A stretch of DNA of 60,026 bases from Bacteroidales bacterium UBA7258 (GTDB lineage: Bacteria; Bacteroidota; Bacteroidia; Bacteroidales; UBA932), in NCBI GenBank assembly GCA_002472565.1, contig DKSK01000008.1, forward strand, positions 1-60,026, written 5' to 3'. The notes beneath the pieces were generated by a model, which worked only from the letters and a program-made list of their open reading frames with translations, ran no database searches and had not been told where the DNA came from. A program made the position numbers and the translations under genes. Positions 39,937 through 48,742 of this stretch are shown here, piece by piece (position 1 is the first letter of the stretch; each line of letters opens with the position of its first letter).

Positions 39937-41178
39937 TTATGCGAGCTTGTGGATGGCGAGGCCGGAGCGGAGCTTCGGCTCGAACCACGTGGTCTTTGGC
40001 GGCATGATCTTTCCGCTGTCCGCAATCGCGATAAGCTGCTCCATGCTGACAGGATAGAGCGCGAAGGCAACCTTCATCTCGCCGCTGTCCACCCTTCTGG
40101 AAAGCTCACCCAGACCGCGGATTCCGCCCACGAAGTCGATACGTTTGTCAGTGCGCAGATCTTTGATTCCTAAAATCTTGTCGAACACCAGATTGCTCAG
40201 CACGGTGACATCCAGGACCCCGATAGGATCTTTGTCATCGAACCTTCCCGGCTTGGCCTCAAGGCTGTACCACTTTCCTCCGAGATACATCGAGAACTCG
40301 TGGAGATGACGTGGACGGAATTCCGCCGTTCCTTCCTCCTTCACGTCGAAGTCCTTGCGCAGGGCCTGGATGAACTGCTCCGGGCTGAGACCGTTGAGAT
40401 CCTTGACCACCCTGTTGTAGTCCAAGATTTTCAGCTGGCTCTCCGGGAAGCAGACCGCCATGAAGTAGTTGTACTCCTCCGTCCCCTTGTGATCAGGGTT
40501 CTGAGCCTTTTTCTCCGCCCCGACGCGAGCCGCCGCCGCCGTGCGGTGATGCCCGTCGGCGACGTAGAAAGCCTCGACCTTGGAAGTGAAAAGCTCGGTG
40601 ATGCGCCGGATGGTCACATCATCGTCAATCACCCAGAAGCTGTGGCTGAAGCCGTTCTCGTCGGTGAATTTATACTCCGGCTCTTCTTTAACCTTCGCCG
40701 AGACTATTTTGTCAAGCTCGGCGTTGTCCTTGTAGGCGAAGAAGACAGGCTCGATGTTGGCGTTCTGGATGCGGATATGGACCATGCGGTCATCCTCCTT
40801 CTCCTTTCTTGTAAGTTCATGACGCTTTATCGTCCCGTTGACGTAGTCGTCGGTATGAGCACAGAGCACCAGGCCGTACTGGGTGCGGCCCTCCATGGTC
40901 TGGGCATATACGTAATAACATTCCTTACCGTCCTGACGCAGCCAGCCGCGGGACTGCCAGTCTTTGAAATTCTTGACCGCCTCCTCGTAGACCTTCGGAT
41001 CCTTTTCGTCCAGGATCGGAGAGAAGTCAATCTCAGGCTTGGTGATATGGAGCAGGCTCTTTTCGCCCGCCATCTTTTTGGCCTCTTCGCTGCTCAACAC
41101 GTCATACGGCGGGCAGGAAACTTCGGTCACGACATCTTTCGGCGGACGAACCGCCGCAAATGGCTTTACTCTTACCAT
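39937..41178 (-). CDS. DUF1015 family protein linked to serine synthesis genes
   Basis: A 413-residue cytoplasmic protein of the DUF1015 family (COG4198). Conserved stretches: VKPFAAVRPPKDVVTEVSCP, PPYDVLSSEEAKK, KRHELTRKEKEDDRM, FYVADGHHRTAAAARVG and LHEFSMYLGGKWYSLEA. The DGHHR loop resembles the motif of ParB/sulfiredoxin-fold proteins, a fold that includes free serine kinases (SerK/SbnI). It is the last gene of a serC-serA-DUF1015 operon, 10 nt after serA, an arrangement common in Bacteroidales. A role in serine or phosphoserine metabolism is therefore inferred, not shown. Confidence 0.88.
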   Translation of the reverse strand: MVRVKPFAAVRPPKDVVTEVSCPPYDVLSSEEAKKMAGEKSLLHITKPEIDFSPILDEKDPKVYEEAVKNFKDWQSRGWLRQDGKECYYVYAQTMEGRTQYGLVLCAHTDDYVNGTIKRHELTRKEKEDDRMVHIRIQNANIEPVFFAYKDNAELDKIVSAKVKEEPEYKFTDENGFSHSFWVIDDDVTIRRITELFTSKVEAFYVADGHHRTAAAARVGAEKKAQNPDHKGTEEYNYFMAVCFPESQLKILDYNRVVKDLNGLSPEQFIQALRKDFDVKEEGTAEFRPRHLHEFSMYLGGKWYSLEAKPGRFDDKDPIGVLDVTVLSNLVFDKILGIKDLRTDKRIDFVGGIRGLGELSRRVDSGEMKVAFALYPVSMEQLIAIADSGKIMPPKTTWFEPKLRSGLAIHKLA

Positions 41179-41188
41179 GGCGCGCTCC

Positions 41189-42109
41189 CTACTTGTTGAC
41201 CTGGAAACGGCGGCTGCCCGTCGCGAAGAAATCCACTATCTGACGGGCCGCGGCAAGACCGGCGTTGATGTTGGCCTCCTTGGTCTGCGCTCCCATTTTC
41301 TTAGGAGTAGCGAAGACCCTGAGTCCGAACTTCTCCTTGAGAAGGTCGTAGTTGTCAGGCATCAGGTCGGTGATATACTTAAGGTCCTCGCGCTCGGTGA
41401 GAGCCTTCATGAGCCCTTCCTCGTCGATGACCTCCTTGCGGGCGGCATTCACCAGGACCGCACCCTTAGGCATTTTCGAGATGAGGTCGTAGCCGATGGA
41501 CTTTATGGTCTGCGGCGTGGCAGGAATATGGACTGACACGAAGTCGCAGGTGGAATAAAGCTCTTCCAGGCTCCCCGCAGGCTCGGCTCCGCCTTCCCTG
41601 ATTTTGTCCTCGGAAAGGAAAGGATCTATGGCCTTCACCTTCATGCCGAGGGCCTCGGCCTTCTTGCCGACCAGCCTTCCTACGTTGCCGAAGGCCTGGA
41701 CGCCGAGAGTCTTGCCCATGATCTCGTTACCCGCGGCCGGGGTGAACTGGTTGCGGTACATGTAAATCATCATGGCTATTACGAGTTCGGCAACGGCGTT
41801 GCTGTTCTGCCCAGGGGTATTCATGACAACTACTCCGTGTGCCGTTGCCGCGTCGAGGTCGACGTTGTCGTAGCCAGCTCCGGCGCGGACAATTATCTTG
41901 AGCTCGGGAGCTGCGTCAAGGACGGCCGGGGTAACCTTGTCTGACCTGATAATCAGGGCGTTGACATCTCCTACTGCGGCGCAGAGCTCGGCTTCACCAG
42001 GATATTTTTCCAGAAGAGCCACTTCGTGTCCAGCCTCTTCTGCTATCTTTCTGATACCGTTTACGGCCACAGGAGCGAACGGTTTCTGTGTTGCGATAAG
42101 TATTTTCAT
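41189..42109 (-). CDS. serA: D-3-phosphoglycerate dehydrogenase, short form
   Basis: A 306-residue NAD-dependent dehydrogenase that oxidises 3-phosphoglycerate, the first step of serine synthesis. The N-terminal substrate domain has IIRSDKVTPAVLDAAPELKI and VRAGAGYDNVDLDAA; the NAD loop is AFGNVGRLVGKKAEALGMKV followed by IDPF; then VSVHIPATPQTIKSI and VLVNAARKEVIDEEGLMKAL. It lacks the C-terminal ACT domain, so no serine feedback site is seen. The usual catalytic His near the end is replaced in context by ATPKKMGAQTKEANI, a variation also known in other Bacteroidales copies. It starts 3 nt after serC. Confidence 0.9.
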   Translation of the reverse strand: MKILIATQKPFAPVAVNGIRKIAEEAGHEVALLEKYPGEAELCAAVGDVNALIIRSDKVTPAVLDAAPELKIIVRAGAGYDNVDLDAATAHGVVVMNTPGQNSNAVAELVIAMMIYMYRNQFTPAAGNEIMGKTLGVQAFGNVGRLVGKKAEALGMKVKAIDPFLSEDKIREGGAEPAGSLEELYSTCDFVSVHIPATPQTIKSIGYDLISKMPKGAVLVNAARKEVIDEEGLMKALTEREDLKYITDLMPDNYDLLKEKFGLRVFATPKKMGAQTKEANINAGLAAARQIVDFFATGSRRFQVNK

Positions 42110-42112
42110 GGC

Positions 42113-43189
42113 TTATTTCTTCAATTTAGCGAAATCGTGCATGGCTTCGGTGAGGGCCTGAACGTCCTCGAGGCTGCATGCGTTGTAGATGGAGGCGCGG
42201 AAACCGCCCACGCTGCGATGTCCCTTGATTCCGACAATGCCTCTTTCCTTCGAGAAGGCGAGGAAGTCGTCGGCCAGGTTCTCATAGCCCTCGTTCATCA
42301 CGAAGGTCACATTCATGAAGGAACGACTGTCCTTCTCGGCTACACCCTTGAACAATGGATTCTCATCGATTTCGCCGTATAGAAGCTTAGCCTTATCCTC
42401 GGTCCTCTTCTGGATGGCCTTGATTCCGCCCATTTCCTTGACCCAGTTGAGGGTGCGGTTCATGATGTAGATGTTGATGACCGGAGGAGTGTTGAACATG
42501 GAGCCTTTCTCGATATGCACCCGATAATCGAGCATCGTAGGGATGTAGCGGCTGACTTTTCCGAGGGCGTCCTTGCGGATTATTGCGAAGGCCACTCCGG
42601 CAGGCCCTACATTCTTCTGGGAACCGCCGTAGATCATGGCGTACTTCGAAACGTCCACAGGCCTGGTCATGATGTCCGAAGACATGTCGGCGATGAGAGG
42701 CACAGGAGAGTCGATGTCTTCGCGGAGTTCGGTTCCGTAGATGGTGTTGTTGGTCGTGATATGGAGATAGTCCAGGTCAGAGGGGATGTCGAAGCCCTTA
42801 GGATAGTAGGTGTAATTCTTTTCCTTTGAGCTTGCGATGGCATAAGCCTCTCCCAAACCCTGGGCCTCTTTGAGAGCCTTGTGCGCCCAGGTGCCGCTGT
42901 CGACATAAGCCGCCTTGTGCTCAAGGAAGTTCATGGCGACGTAGAGGAATTGCAGGCTGGCTCCTCCTCCGAGGAAAACGACCTCATAGCCGTCAGGTAT
43001 GGAAAGAAGCTCCTTCCAAAGCTGGCGGGTCTCCTCCATTACTGCCTCCCACTCCTTCGTCCTATGGGAGATGGACAGTACGGAAACCCCCGTACCCTTG
43101 AAATCCTTTATTGCCTCACAGGTCTGGTCATAGACCTCCTGAGGAAGCAGGCATGGCCCTGCATAGAAAACATGAAGCTTTTTATCCAT
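42113..43189 (-). CDS. serC: Phosphoserine aminotransferase
   Basis: A 358-residue PLP enzyme from ATG 43189 (MDKKLHVFYAGPCLLPQEVY); the frame is open 18 codons further up but into the promoter. It makes phosphoserine from phosphohydroxypyruvate and glutamate. Signatures are SISHRTKEWEAVMEETRQLW, FLGGGASLQFLYVAMNFL, YVDSGTWAHKALKEA, ADMSSDIMTRPVDVSKY and the PLP lysine in YGGSQKNVGPAGVAFAI. The C-terminal VGIKGHRSVGGFRASIYNA is typical. First gene of the serC-serA-DUF1015 operon. Confidence 0.95.
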   Translation of the reverse strand: MDKKLHVFYAGPCLLPQEVYDQTCEAIKDFKGTGVSVLSISHRTKEWEAVMEETRQLWKELLSIPDGYEVVFLGGGASLQFLYVAMNFLEHKAAYVDSGTWAHKALKEAQGLGEAYAIASSKEKNYTYYPKGFDIPSDLDYLHITTNNTIYGTELREDIDSPVPLIADMSSDIMTRPVDVSKYAMIYGGSQKNVGPAGVAFAIIRKDALGKVSRYIPTMLDYRVHIEKGSMFNTPPVINIYIMNRTLNWVKEMGGIKAIQKRTEDKAKLLYGEIDENPLFKGVAEKDSRSFMNVTFVMNEGYENLADDFLAFSKERGIVGIKGHRSVGGFRASIYNACSLEDVQALTEAMHDFAKLKK

Positions 43190-43230
43190 TTTGGTTACAG
43201 TTTTAAATGGCTTTGCGCTTTTGCGCTCCT

Positions 43231-43261
43231 CAAATGTAAGCAAATATTATCGAATTCCAAA
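43231..43261 (-). promoter_or_regulatory. Perfect promoter of the serine operon, inside the pyrB 3' end
   Basis: Minus strand TTTG (43261-43258), 19 nt, TACATTTG (43238-43231), 41 nt upstream of the serC ATG. The -33 part lies within the last codons of pyrB, whose stop is at 43247. Confidence 0.7.
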
Positions 43262-44152
43262 TAAATAGCTAATTACCGCCATCCGGACGAACATCCCGTT
43301 CCTCGCCTGCTGGAAATAATAGGCATACGGGGTCTCGTCTACGTCCTGGGCGATCTCTGTTATGCGAGGAAGCGGATGAAGAATTTTCAAGTTCGGTTTC
43401 ACCCCGCCAAGCATCGAGGCGGTGAGTCTGTAGGTGTCCTTGACCTTGTCATAGTCCTCCTTGCTCGGAAACCTTTCCTGCTGGACCCTGGTCATATAGA
43501 GGATGTCGCAGTCGTCCAGATGGTCCTCCATCCTGGAGGTCTGCTCGTAGGCCACTCCCTTGGAATCGAGATAGTCTAGATATTTCTTCGGCATCTTGAG
43601 TTCCTCCGGAGAGGTGAAGACGAAATGCGGCTTGAAGTCCGCCATGGCCTCGGACAGACTGTGAACAGTACGTCCGTAGCGCAAGTCTCCGACCATGTTG
43701 ATGGTGAGAGAGTCGAGTCTTCCCTGGGTCTGGAGGATGGTGTACATGTCGAGCAGGGTCTGGGTAGGATGCTGGTTCGCCCCGTCTCCGGCGTTGATCA
43801 CAGGGACTGAAGCCACAGAAGCGGCGATGGCGGCTGCTCCCTCTGTAGGATGCCTCATGACGATCATATCTGCATAGTTCGATATGATCTTGATGGTGTC
43901 CTCGAAGGTCTCGCCCTTGCTCTGGCTGGTGTTGCGATTGTCAGGCCAGCCTATGACTCTCGCTCCGAGACGATTCACGGCCGCCTCGAAAGAACAGCGG
44001 GTTCTGGTGGACGGTTCGAAGAAGAGGCAGGCTATGACCTTGTCGCTGAGGATGTTCGGGAAACGGTTGGCTTCGAACTCTTTAGCTGTCTCAAGCACAT
44101 GGAGAATTTCGTCCTTTGTGAAATCCTGGATGGAAATCAAACTTTTTGGCAT
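43247..44152 (-). CDS. pyrB: Aspartate carbamoyltransferase, catalytic chain
   Basis: A 301-residue enzyme joining carbamoyl phosphate to aspartate, the committed step of pyrimidine synthesis. The carbamoyl phosphate site FFEPSTRTRCSFEAAVNRLG is at about residues 50-69; then RHPTEGAAAIAASVASVPVI, NAGDGANQHPTQTLLDMYTI (HPTQ motif) and LHPLPRITEIAQDVDETPYA. All family motifs are there and the length is normal. The regulatory chain gene pyrI, often next to pyrB in this group, is absent here: the next gene is serC. It follows the YigZ-type gene by 21 nt on the same strand. Confidence 0.96.
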   Translation of the reverse strand: MPKSLISIQDFTKDEILHVLETAKEFEANRFPNILSDKVIACLFFEPSTRTRCSFEAAVNRLGARVIGWPDNRNTSQSKGETFEDTIKIISNYADMIVMRHPTEGAAAIAASVASVPVINAGDGANQHPTQTLLDMYTILQTQGRLDSLTINMVGDLRYGRTVHSLSEAMADFKPHFVFTSPEELKMPKKYLDYLDSKGVAYEQTSRMEDHLDDCDILYMTRVQQERFPSKEDYDKVKDTYRLTASMLGGVKPNLKILHPLPRITEIAQDVDETPYAYYFQQARNGMFVRMAVISYLFGIR

Positions 44153-44173
44153 ATGGGAAATGTTGGTTTAAGT

Positions 44174-44785
44174 TCATGTCTCCTTCGCCTCGCAGCCGTC
44201 TATCCGGCTGACTCTTTCAAGAAAATCGTCCACGGCGGAAAGTCTCACCCCCGTCCTGATCCGGCAGTCCAGTCCGAAGTCCCGCTCCTCCTGCGGAAGG
44301 CTCATGTCTTTGAAAAGTCTCTGAACTTGTTCCATGGATGCGTAGCCGAAATTGACCGTGAAGGCCCTCACCGCCACCTTTTCCACTTTCTCTGCATTGG
44401 CGAGGGCGTCTGAAGAGGCGCTCCTGTAGGCCCTGATGAGACCGGGGACGCCGAGCTTTATTCCGCCGAAATATCGCGTCACCACGATCACTATGTCGCT
44501 GAGATCCTCCGAAAGAATAGCTCCGAGGATGGGCCTGCCGGCTGATGAAGAAGGTTCCCCGTCGTCAGAGGCTCTCCAAAGCTTCCCTTCCGGCCCGAGG
44601 CGGTAGGCGAAGCAATTGTGGCGGGCGTCATGGTATTTCTTCCTCTGGGCTTCCACCATGGCCATGGCCTCTGTTTCAGACGATACCGGGAAGGACTTGG
44701 CGATGAAACGACTGCCAAGCTCCTTGTACAGACCCTCTGAGGGGGCGGCGATGCTTTTGTAAGTGTCCCGGATATGAGTTTCCAT
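44174..44785 (-). CDS. YigZ/IMPACT family protein
   Basis: About 203 residues from ATG 44785 (METHIRDTYKSIAAPSEGLY); earlier ATGs at 44794 and 44833 fall at or upstream of the predicted promoter. The N-terminal IMPACT domain contains GSRFIAKSFPVSSETEAMAM, NCFAYRLGPEGKLWRASDDG, EPSSSAGRPIL and VVTRYFGGIKLGVPGLIRAY. A ferredoxin-like DUF1949-type domain follows (VNFGYASMEQVQRLFK). The yeast and human relatives affect translation control; the bacterial function is not established. Probably the first gene of a yigZ-pyrB transcript. Confidence 0.88.
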   Translation of the reverse strand: METHIRDTYKSIAAPSEGLYKELGSRFIAKSFPVSSETEAMAMVEAQRKKYHDARHNCFAYRLGPEGKLWRASDDGEPSSSAGRPILGAILSEDLSDIVIVVTRYFGGIKLGVPGLIRAYRSASSDALANAEKVEKVAVRAFTVNFGYASMEQVQRLFKDMSLPQEERDFGLDCRIRTGVRLSAVDDFLERVSRIDGCEAKET

Positions 44786-44802
44786 GGCGTTCATACCGAT
44801 TT

Positions 44803-44810
44803 CAAAATTA
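44803..44810 (-). promoter_or_regulatory. -7 promoter element of the yigZ-pyrB transcript
   Basis: Minus strand TAATTTTG, a perfect -7 match, 17 nt upstream of ATG 44785. The -33 position overlaps the divergent promoter of the pRiA4b-like gene. Confidence 0.55.
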
Positions 44811-44826
44811 CCCAAAATCACTTTAT

Positions 44827-44858
44827 TTTGCAACGTAAGGGAAATATTTCTACCTTTG
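44827..44858 (+). promoter_or_regulatory. Promoter of the pRiA4b-like/miaA transcript
   Basis: TTTG (44827-44830), 20 nt, TACCTTTG (44851-44858), 23 nt before ATG 44882. Confidence 0.7.
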
Positions 44859-44881
44859 AATCAGTTTTAGAAGATTAGGAC

Positions 44882-45523
44882 ATGGCACTCAGATTCAGAG
44901 TATCACTTAAGGGAATCAAGGGATTTACAAGGCTTTATGAATTGAAGCCTGGCATGACTTTGTATGAGTTTCACAAGGTTTTGAGGGACGACCTCGACTT
45001 TCCTCGTGACGAGCAGATCCTTTTCAAGGCCCTTGGAGCCGGCGATGTCGTGGTGGCAAGGTATGGAATCTTCGACCTTGGTTCCGGCACCGTTGATAAG
45101 ATTACGCTGCAGGATACCGTCAACAAGAAGATAACTTCTTTCGTATATTATTATGATGTCACCGACCGTAAGAGCGTGATAATCACCTATGAAGGGACGG
45201 TGGAAGATGTGCCTGGCAAGAAATATCCCGCTCTCGTCGAGACAAAGGGCCCTAATCCGGTTGATTTCGAGAACGGTTATGTCGCCTACGAAGACCTGCC
45301 GGATGACCAGAAACATCTTCCGGGGGATTCCTCTTGGGATAAGGACATGAAGGATGAGGGCGAAGGAGCGGACAGTCTCGGCGCCAAGGTCCCTGATGAT
45401 GCGGAAGATTTAAATTCCCGTGACGATGACGAGGATGACGAGGATGACGATGATGATGACGACGACAGGCCGTCGGACAATGGAAAGGACTACTTCGACG
45501 GAAGCGAGGACCTGAGTTTCTAG
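44882..45523 (+). CDS. pRiA4b ORF-3-like protein with acidic tail
   Basis: A 213-residue protein of the plasmid pRiA4b ORF-3 / IS1096 TnpR-like family (PF07929). The fold shows as LRFRVSLKGIKGFTRLYELK, MTLYEFHKVLRDDLDF and VYYYDVTDRKSVIITYEGTV at residues 1-110. Despite the family name there are no transposon ends or transposase here, and it stands in a core region, so it is a housekeeping member. The last 55 residues are strikingly acidic (a run of about 17 Asp/Glu in 18 positions), then DYFDGSEDLSF. The function is unknown. It ends 3 nt before miaA. Confidence 0.8.
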   Translation: MALRFRVSLKGIKGFTRLYELKPGMTLYEFHKVLRDDLDFPRDEQILFKALGAGDVVVARYGIFDLGSGTVDKITLQDTVNKKITSFVYYYDVTDRKSVIITYEGTVEDVPGKKYPALVETKGPNPVDFENGYVAYEDLPDDQKHLPGDSSWDKDMKDEGEGADSLGAKVPDDAEDLNSRDDDEDDEDDDDDDDDRPSDNGKDYFDGSEDLSF

Positions 45524-45526
45524 CCC

Positions 45527-46387
45527 ATGGCACGGCGTCTTCTCATTGTCTTGGGCCCCACGGCCTCGGGAAAGACGGACTACGCCATTGATCTTGCATT
45601 GAAATATGGTTCCCCTGTAATCTCCTGTGATTCAAGGCAGATCTATAGGGAGATGTCTATAGGGACGGCTGTTCCTGATGCCTCGCAGCTCTCCGCCGTG
45701 AGGCATTATTTTATCCGTTTCAAGTCGGTAACGGACTATTACACGGCCGGAATGTACGAGGAGGATGCAGTTTCCCTCTCGGAAAGCCTCTTCGCCATGG
45801 GACATGAGACCTTGGTCATGTGCGGGGGCTCCATGTTCTATATCGATGCCGTTTGCAAAGGTCTTGATTCCATGCCGGATGCTGATCCTCTTCTCCGCGC
45901 CGAGCTGAGCCGCCGCATTCGCGAGGAAGGCCTGGAGTCTCTGCGCATGGATCTGAGAAGGTTGGACCCCGAAGCCTATTCCACCATTGACATAGCCAAT
46001 CCGCAGAGGGTTCTGCGAGCTGTCGAGGTCTGCATGCTGAGCGGAAAGAAATTTTCTTCTTTCAAACTTGCCGGGCCGAAGAAGCGAGATTTCGAGATCG
46101 AAAAAATCGGGCTGAGAAGGCCCCGGGAGGAACTCTACGCGAGAATTAACTCAAGGGTTGGGAAGATGCTGGATGCCGGACTGGTGGATGAGGTAAGGAG
46201 CCTTGAAAAATTCCGCGGCCTTCCCTCGCTCAATACCGTGGGCTACAAGGAGATCTTCGATTATCTTGACGGAAAGTGCAGCCTTGACGAGGCGGCTGAA
46301 AAGATATGTCTGGACACTCGTCATTATGCCAAGCGCCAGCTGACCTGGTGGCGCCGTGACCCGGAAATCAGGTGGATCGACCTTTGA
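45527..46387 (+). CDS. miaA: tRNA dimethylallyltransferase
   Basis: A 286-residue enzyme that adds a dimethylallyl group to A37 of tRNAs reading UNN codons. P-loop LGPTASGKTDYAIDLALKYG at about 8-27; DSRQIYREMSIGTAVP (substrate loop); GGSMFYIDAVCKGLDSMPDA; NPQRVLRAVEV; and NTVGYKEIFDYLDG near the end, with the DTRHYAKRQLTWWRRD motif. It is at the short end of the family range (about 290-315). It is convergent with recQ, with 17 nt between their ends. Confidence 0.95.
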   Translation: MARRLLIVLGPTASGKTDYAIDLALKYGSPVISCDSRQIYREMSIGTAVPDASQLSAVRHYFIRFKSVTDYYTAGMYEEDAVSLSESLFAMGHETLVMCGGSMFYIDAVCKGLDSMPDADPLLRAELSRRIREEGLESLRMDLRRLDPEAYSTIDIANPQRVLRAVEVCMLSGKKFSSFKLAGPKKRDFEIEKIGLRRPREELYARINSRVGKMLDAGLVDEVRSLEKFRGLPSLNTVGYKEIFDYLDGKCSLDEAAEKICLDTRHYAKRQLTWWRRDPEIRWIDL

Positions 46388-46404
46388 GCAATCGGGGCCC
46401 TTCG

Positions 46405-48594
46405 TCAGATTGTGACTTCGCAGAGGAATTTCAGCCTCACGAGCCGGATCTCCATCTCCTCATATTCGCCTCCGAGAGCTTTGAGAGCCTCGTCCAGCGA
46501 GTCAGAAGTCGCTTTGTTGCGGAACCAGTCGTAAATCTCTTCCACCACGTCAGGATCGATATTCTCATTGATATAATAGTTCAGATTCAGCTTCGTGCCG
46601 AAGGAGACAATTTTCTCCATCTTCGTCAGAAGCTCATCCATGTCTATGTCGAGAGCTCCGGCGATAAGGTCGAGGTCCATTCTCCGGTCGATGTATTTTA
46701 TGACTTCCTCCTTGGAGGATTGCCTCCGTATCTTGAAACGGACATCCTCCGGCCTTGTTATCTCATTTTCTTCGACATATTTTTTTATCAGGTCGAGGAA
46801 AGGCTTGCCGTATTTCACAGCCTTGCCCTCTCCGACTCCCTGGCAGGACTGGAGCTCTTCGGTGGTCTCGGGGTAGAGCGTTGACATGTCGCCCAGGGAA
46901 GGGTCCGTGAATATGACCCAAGGCTGGACTTTCAGCTTCTTGGCCATATCCTTTCGGAGGTCTTTGAGCATGGCCATGAGGGTCTCGTCTCCTGCTCCTG
47001 CCTTTACCGCCGGCGCTGATTCTTCCTCTTCTTCGTCCGTTCCTTCGCTGAACTGCCGCGGCTCTACCAGCATTACTTCATAAGGGGCCTCGATATATTT
47101 CTCGCCTTCCTGCGTAATGCTGATAAGACCGTATGACTCTATGTCCTTGTGCAGCAGCCCTATGATAAGAGCATGCCGTATGACCATGGACCAATATCGG
47201 ATGTCGTGCTTTTTGCCCAGACCGAAGAAGGAGAGCTTATCATGCTTGTAGGACTTGATCATGGCGTTGTCCTCGCCTGCAAGTATGCCGGCGAGATGCC
47301 CCGTCTTGAAATGCTCCGGAAGGCTTTTGACCAGTTCCAGAACGATGACAAGGTCCTTCCGGCCGTCAAAATGAGGACGCGGATGCAGGCAGTTGTCGCA
47401 ATTGCCGCAATTGTCAAGCGGATATTTCTCCCCGAAATAATTCAACAAAATCTTGCGCCGGCATTCGCCACTCTCTGCATAGGCCACCGTCTCGCCGATC
47501 AGCTGATTCCCGATTTCCTGCTCCGAAACAGGCTTCCCCTGCATGAACTTTTCCAGCTTCTCGACATCCTTGTACCTGTAATATGCAATGCATCTGCCTT
47601 CCAGACCGTCTCTTCCGGCCCTTCCGGTCTCCTGATAGTATCCTTCCAGGCTCTTGGGAATGTCATAATGGATGACGAAGCGCACGTCAGGCTTGTCGAT
47701 GCCCATGCCGAAGGCTATGGTGGCCACGATGACGTTGACATCTCCCATCAGGAACTTGTCCTGGTTCTCCGCCCTGACCTTGGCTTCCAGGCCGGCATGA
47801 TAGGGTACCGCCGCTATCCCGTTGATGTTCAGCAGGGCCGACAGCTCTTCGACCTTCTTGCGGCTGAGACAATAGATGATTCCCGACTTGCCTGGGTTCT
47901 GCCTTATGAACTTGACTATGTCTTTTTCCGGCTCGACCTTGTCCCTGACTTCATAGTAGAGATTCGGCCTGTTGAAAGATGAGCGGAAAATGACCGCGTC
48001 CTGAATCCCCAGATTCTTCAGTATGTCGCTCTGGACCTTAGGTGTCGCGGTTGCCGTTAAGGCGATAATAGGAGCCCGTCCGATTTTGTTCACCAGGGTG
48101 CGTATGTTCCTGTATTCCGGACGGAAATCGTGTCCCCATTCAGAGATGCAATGGGCCTCGTCAATGGCGTAGAAGGAAATCTTTATTTTCTGAAGAAAGT
48201 CAACGTTGTCATCCTTGGTGAGGGATTCCGGAGCCACATAGAGGATCTTGGTGACTCCGTTTTCGACATCTTCCTTGACTTGGACCATCTGGGCCTTGTT
48301 GAGAGAAGAGTTGAGGAAATGGGCTATGCCCTCGTCCCCCGTGACAAAGCCCCTTATGGCATCCACCTGGTTCTTCATTAGGGCGATCAGAGGAGAAATC
48401 ACTATGGCCGTTCCTTCCATCACGAGAGATGGAAGTTGATAACAAAGCGACTTGCCTCCGCCCGTCGGCATCAGAACGAAGGAGTCATTTCCGCTTATAA
48501 GGTTCTTGATGATAGCTTCTTGCTCTCCTTTGAAAGAGCTGAAGCCGAAGAACTCTTTAAGCTTGCTATGTAAAACAGCCGAATCTATCATCAT
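46405..48594 (-). CDS. recQ: ATP-dependent DNA helicase RecQ
   Basis: A 729-residue 3'-5' DNA helicase. Motifs in order: LMPTGGGKSLCYQLPSLV (Walker A, about 40), YAIDEAHCISEWGHDFRPEY (motif II and aromatic loop, about 140-160), ALTATATPKVQSDILKNLG (III), GIIYCLSRKKVEELSALLN (IV), TIAFGMGIDKPDVRFVIHYD (V), ETGRAGRDGLEGRCIAYY (VI). The zinc domain follows (CRRKILLNYFGE...CGNCDNC), then a winged helix, an HRDC domain (DMAKKLKVQPWVIFTDPSL) and about 100 further C-terminal residues common in Bacteroidota copies. It acts in recombination and repair, usually by binding the SSB tail. Confidence 0.96.
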   Translation of the reverse strand: MMIDSAVLHSKLKEFFGFSSFKGEQEAIIKNLISGNDSFVLMPTGGGKSLCYQLPSLVMEGTAIVISPLIALMKNQVDAIRGFVTGDEGIAHFLNSSLNKAQMVQVKEDVENGVTKILYVAPESLTKDDNVDFLQKIKISFYAIDEAHCISEWGHDFRPEYRNIRTLVNKIGRAPIIALTATATPKVQSDILKNLGIQDAVIFRSSFNRPNLYYEVRDKVEPEKDIVKFIRQNPGKSGIIYCLSRKKVEELSALLNINGIAAVPYHAGLEAKVRAENQDKFLMGDVNVIVATIAFGMGIDKPDVRFVIHYDIPKSLEGYYQETGRAGRDGLEGRCIAYYRYKDVEKLEKFMQGKPVSEQEIGNQLIGETVAYAESGECRRKILLNYFGEKYPLDNCGNCDNCLHPRPHFDGRKDLVIVLELVKSLPEHFKTGHLAGILAGEDNAMIKSYKHDKLSFFGLGKKHDIRYWSMVIRHALIIGLLHKDIESYGLISITQEGEKYIEAPYEVMLVEPRQFSEGTDEEEEESAPAVKAGAGDETLMAMLKDLRKDMAKKLKVQPWVIFTDPSLGDMSTLYPETTEELQSCQGVGEGKAVKYGKPFLDLIKKYVEENEITRPEDVRFKIRRQSSKEEVIKYIDRRMDLDLIAGALDIDMDELLTKMEKIVSFGTKLNLNYYINENIDPDVVEEIYDWFRNKATSDSLDEALKALGGEYEEMEIRLVRLKFLCEVTI

Positions 48595-48650
48595 ATCCTA
48601 AAACGATATAAAATTACAACTTTTTTTCAAAATTCCAATTTTATAACCAT

Positions 48651-48658
48651 TATTTTTG
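48651..48658 (+). promoter_or_regulatory. -7 promoter element of the FKBP/DUF3127 transcript
   Basis: TATTTTTG, a perfect -7 match, 84 nt upstream of ATG 48743, in the 148-bp gap divergent from recQ. Confidence 0.45.
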
Positions 48659-48742
48659 CGATATTTGCATGAAAGTCATGGATTCGGTACACCGGATGCA
48701 TGAATTTTTTTTGACAAACGATATATAACATACGTAATTATT

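Noticed and set aside
44882..45523. Mobile element suggested by the IS1096/pRiA4b family name
   Set aside because: No transposase, terminal repeats or target duplications are around; the gene sits with miaA in a core region.
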